A stretch of 64,000 nucleotides of DNA. It comes from Phoenix dactylifera (Eukaryota; Streptophyta; Magnoliopsida; Arecales; Arecaceae). Every line of letters starts with the position of its first letter. Positions within the stretch are counted from its first letter, which is position 1. The notes beneath the pieces were generated by a model. That model ran no database searches. It worked only from the letters and a program-made list of their open reading frames with translations, and was not told where the DNA came from. Shown here piece after piece: positions 60,958 to 64,000 of the stretch. The stretch lies in NCBI RefSeq assembly GCF_009389715.1, contig NC_052397.1, positions 15,324,129-15,388,128 on the forward strand, read 5' to 3'. A program made the translations under genes and the position numbers.

Positions 60958-63900
60958 ATGCCTCCGCTTGGGTTCCCATTCCTTCCCCGGCCTCTCCCCA
61001 CTCTCCGGATCGGATCCGAAGACTGAGAGGTATGAAACCCTAACTCTAGATCTACGCTTTTCGCGCCTACATTTTGCCTTGTTCCGCATTTCTGTTGCGA
61101 TTTCCCGTCAGATCTCGATGAGAGAGTCCTAGAAGTGTGGATTTGTTAGGGTTTCTGTTTCGATCGCGACCGGTTGCGGGCTATTCCCGCTTTTTGGATG
61201 CTACTTTCCCCCGATCTGGCGTTCTCCTGAAGTATTTGAAGTGGATTGTTGTTTTGATGGCGGATTTCGGATTCTTGCCTCTTGATTTTGGTCTTCTTTG
61301 CCTTTATAAGGATTGGGGGCTGTGGTGTTGAGATCTGAGTTTCAAATTCTGTTGGTGTGGGTTTTCTTTGGTATGGTTTTCTTTTTCTTTGTCGCTTCCG
61401 CGGCATTGACATGGTCGTGTTTACTATCATCTACTGTTTAGGAATGCTTTTTCTTGTTTTCCTGTTTTCCGTCACTGCTGTTTTTTGTTTGAAAACTTGA
61501 TGCGGGAGTACAGAATCGTGAAGGTGATAAATTTTGGAAATGATTTCAAATTTAGAATTCTAGTGCAGCCTTACAACCACATGTTATGAAAAATAATATG
61601 TATAATAAGACAAATTTTATTTCTTTTTTGGGAGGAGTAGAATTGATTAGAGGAGTGGAAGTGGGGGTTTGGTTACGTTAATATATAGATGTTATCCTGA
61701 ATTGATTTCTTTGGGAGGATGGAATTGTTAGTAGGAAAATGTGAAAAGTGAGATTTGGAATTGGTGGAGGTTATGGGATAGTTAAAAAGAATAGATCTGA
61801 AAAGGGACTGCTTGTACAAGGCGTTAGGATTTTATTAGGATTTTCCTTTTCTTTTTTTCTTTTTTTATTTTTGGCATGACCTGATGTAATACTATTGTTG
61901 GTTATATGTTTACTGGATTATGCTTGTGAATTGGGATGCTATCAGCCAAATAAGAGGCAGTGATCCTGAAACTCTATAAATCATCATAGATATTGGCATC
62001 AGAGGATCAAAGAAGCGAACCTTGTCTTGCTAAGCAGGTGACTTTGGAAGTCAGGTTTCAAGAGATTGTATGATTTGCCGGAAGGAGACTATAAGAGTTA
62101 TTGCTATATCATGTGTAGACGGGGTTTACTCTTCATCTGTAATTAGGATGTTTGCTTTTAACTTCAAAATCAGCCACGGATGTCTGGAATATGGCATGTT
62201 AATCCCCACCTGGATGGACAGCGATCATAGATTTTGTAACTCTTTAGAGAGGCCTGTATGTAGACTTGTTTGGTCCGCGGGAAGAATTTTCTCTCTCTGA
62301 TATTTTTCTTAGGAAGCTGATGCCTGGGAAAGTGGTTTTTGCATGTTTGGTTGGCCACGAGAAAATGACGCATTCCAAAGTATTTTATGTTTGGTCGAGC
62401 ATTGACTTTCTAGAAAGTTGTGTAAAATATTTGTTATACCTTTTAATAAAGCGAAAAACCTTACCCACATTCTATCTAAAAGCTTAAGGGCACTTTTGAA
62501 AAAAAATTTACCCCAATTTTCAGTTGGTGGGAATTGGACTTTTGCATATCCCATATAAGTTTTTCTTTCCTATGAAATGTGGAAATCTTATTTCGAAGGA
62601 AAAGCTACTTTCTCATTTTTCTTCTTTGAAAACTCAAACCAAACACGAGGCATTTCTCCATTTTTCCGTTGACCACACTTTTCCCCTCTTCTCTTTCTGT
62701 GAACCAATCAAGTTCTAAGAGAAATGATTGGTTTGATGCCTTTGTCTTGGGAATAAGCTTAGTGGTAAGGAATGCTATGAGTTTGCTTCCTTTGCTGGTT
62801 CATGTAAGTTATTCACTTTATGGGGATTCGAACATTTGGAGATGTATGACTTTTCTCTTTTATCATATTAATAGTAATTCACAGCCACAAATTGAATTGA
62901 ACAAGAAAACTCATATTTTCTAGTTTTAAAGCATAGTTTAGTGGTATAATGAACCCAATCCTCTTTTATAGTTGGTTCATCAATCCTCGGATTAGATAAC
63001 TAACTCATCATCCATATGTACAACCAACATTACCACAATTTCATCTGTGACTGGTAAGGAAGATATTGCTGGCTATTAATCATTCCACCAGTTGTTGTTA
63101 TCAATATCACCATTTGTTGCTTTGTGCAACCTTTCAAGTGAGTATTGCTTACTTTAGTCAGGGTTTCAATCAAACATGGCTGGACATGGACATAATGCTA
63201 ATATCATGGGAGTTCCCGTGTGAAAGAAACAAAAAAAAAAAGACAAGCTCAATAGATGTTGTAATCTCTTTGGATGCCCAACAAATTGCTGGCTGATTTC
63301 AACTTTAAACATCTCTCTGTTGTGGCTGGTTTCTTAATATTGTGCTGAAGATCAAGATACACAGGCTCTTAAGGGCTCATGTTTGTGTTTTTGGGTGAGA
63401 AGAGAGGTGGACTTTAGGAATTTTGATGGATTGTCTATGAAAAAAAAATATGGTAGTTAAGTGAAGAGGTTTGGTTTTTGTTGTTATGGAACCTTTGATG
63501 AAGTGTAAAGAATGATCAATAGAACTGACATTAGATGATCAAACTTGCTCTCATAATTTTGTTTATTGAATGCTACACTATCTTGTTTAACATATTTAGT
63601 TGCAGAGAGCCAGTTGAAAAATGGATGCAGTCATATTACCTATTCATAAACTGCACTGTAATCCTGGAAGAGCATTGACACTGCAATTGACTGCCTAATA
63701 TGATGAAAGTTAGTTGGATTCATGGTGGAACTGATAGTGTATAAGTTCTGACAAGGTCACTCTGCTTGTTTATCCTATTTTTTTCTATATTATGATTCTG
63801 ATTCATTGCAGACATTCTTGACCATTAACAGTTCTGGAGGACAATGTTGACCATTAACAGCAAGCAGGATAGTAAGAACCCTAAGATTTAATCGAGTTCT

Positions 63901-64000
63901 TTAGGCCATTAGAGCTTTTGTTTGGTTGTAGAGTAGGCCATTAGAGTTTAGGTGCCCTCTAAAGTGAGTTGTGAAACAAGACTAAACTGCTTGTCATCGA
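60958..64000 (+). other. 5' part of an unidentified transcription unit (partial)
   Basis: A first exon, probably noncoding, ends at 61,029 with the donor GAGAG/GTATGA. It holds one short upstream frame of 22 codons starting at 60,958 (MPPLGFPFLP) that stops just before the donor. The DNA after it, with CCCTAACTCTAGATCT, looks like a plant leader intron. Possible later exons start after CTAAGCAG at 62,038 and after TTCATTGCAG at 63,811; the latter exon-like piece has stops in all frames but contains an ATG (63,842) opening MLTINSKQD before a GTAAGA donor. The coding body is likely beyond the window. No family can be assigned. Confidence 0.35.

Overview
This is a plant nuclear genomic window. 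The evidence is spliced genes with GT-AG introns, AT-rich intergenic DNA, many small transposable elements and microsatellites. The genes read best as angiosperm genes. The very GC-rich first exon of the methylesterase gene followed by AT-rich introns suggests a monocot. The repeat types (GGTACC-rich elements, rank-order GC contrast) would fit a palm, but that is inference; a BLASTN search would settle it. I see no prokaryotic or viral gene and no CRISPR array.

Three genes can be reconstructed exon by exon with consistent reading frames. (1) 12,329-17,789, minus strand: seven coding exons, 527 aa, a basic disordered N-terminus followed by an FCP1/NLI-interacting-factor (HAD phosphatase) domain whose motif I reads DLN instead of DxD. 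(2) 29,180-39,076, minus strand, with a likely 5'UTR exon up to about 39,905: a 1,652-aa RNA-processing-type protein with a proline-rich N-terminus, SURP domain, RS-rich stretch, a degenerate CCCH finger and a conserved-looking C-terminal helical region like that of the plant C3H38/FES1 group. (3) 52,074-57,905, plus strand: five exons, 388 aa, a MES11/12-type methylesterase with Asp where the catalytic Ser is expected. A fourth transcription unit appears to start near 60,960 on the plus strand (TATA box, paired G-boxes, 5'UTR exon with donor) and probably runs past the right edge. Two small, phase-compatible exon-like pieces at 10.6 and 11.5 kb are unassigned.

Layout: 1-12.3 kb is intergenic with two LINE 3'-ends, microsatellites and a hAT-like MITE; 12.3-17.8 kb is the phosphatase-like gene, with a duplicated copy of its first exon at 18.65-18.83 kb; 17.8-29.2 kb is repeat-rich intergenic DNA (long inverted-repeat element, 235-bp tandem duplication, two hAT-type elements, one with perfect 8-bp target-site duplication); 29.2-39.9 kb is the SURP/CCCH gene with an Au-type SINE in an intron; 40-51.9 kb is an accessory zone holding a third LINE 3'-end, a nested GC-rich hAT MITE, a structurally complete TRIM retrotransposon, a perfect 57-bp inverted repeat, and a 110-bp tandem array split by a hAT-like insertion; 52-58 kb is the methylesterase gene; 58-64 kb is intergenic sequence plus the start of the next unit.

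The three genes do not form a pathway: plant neighbours are usually functionally unrelated and nothing here argues otherwise. No convincing new multi-gene system was found. The observations most worth following are the perfect inverted repeat at 44.6 kb, the 90-nt in-frame intron-like segment in the SURP/CCCH gene, the altered active-site residues in genes 1 and 3, and the duplicated first exon of gene 1.
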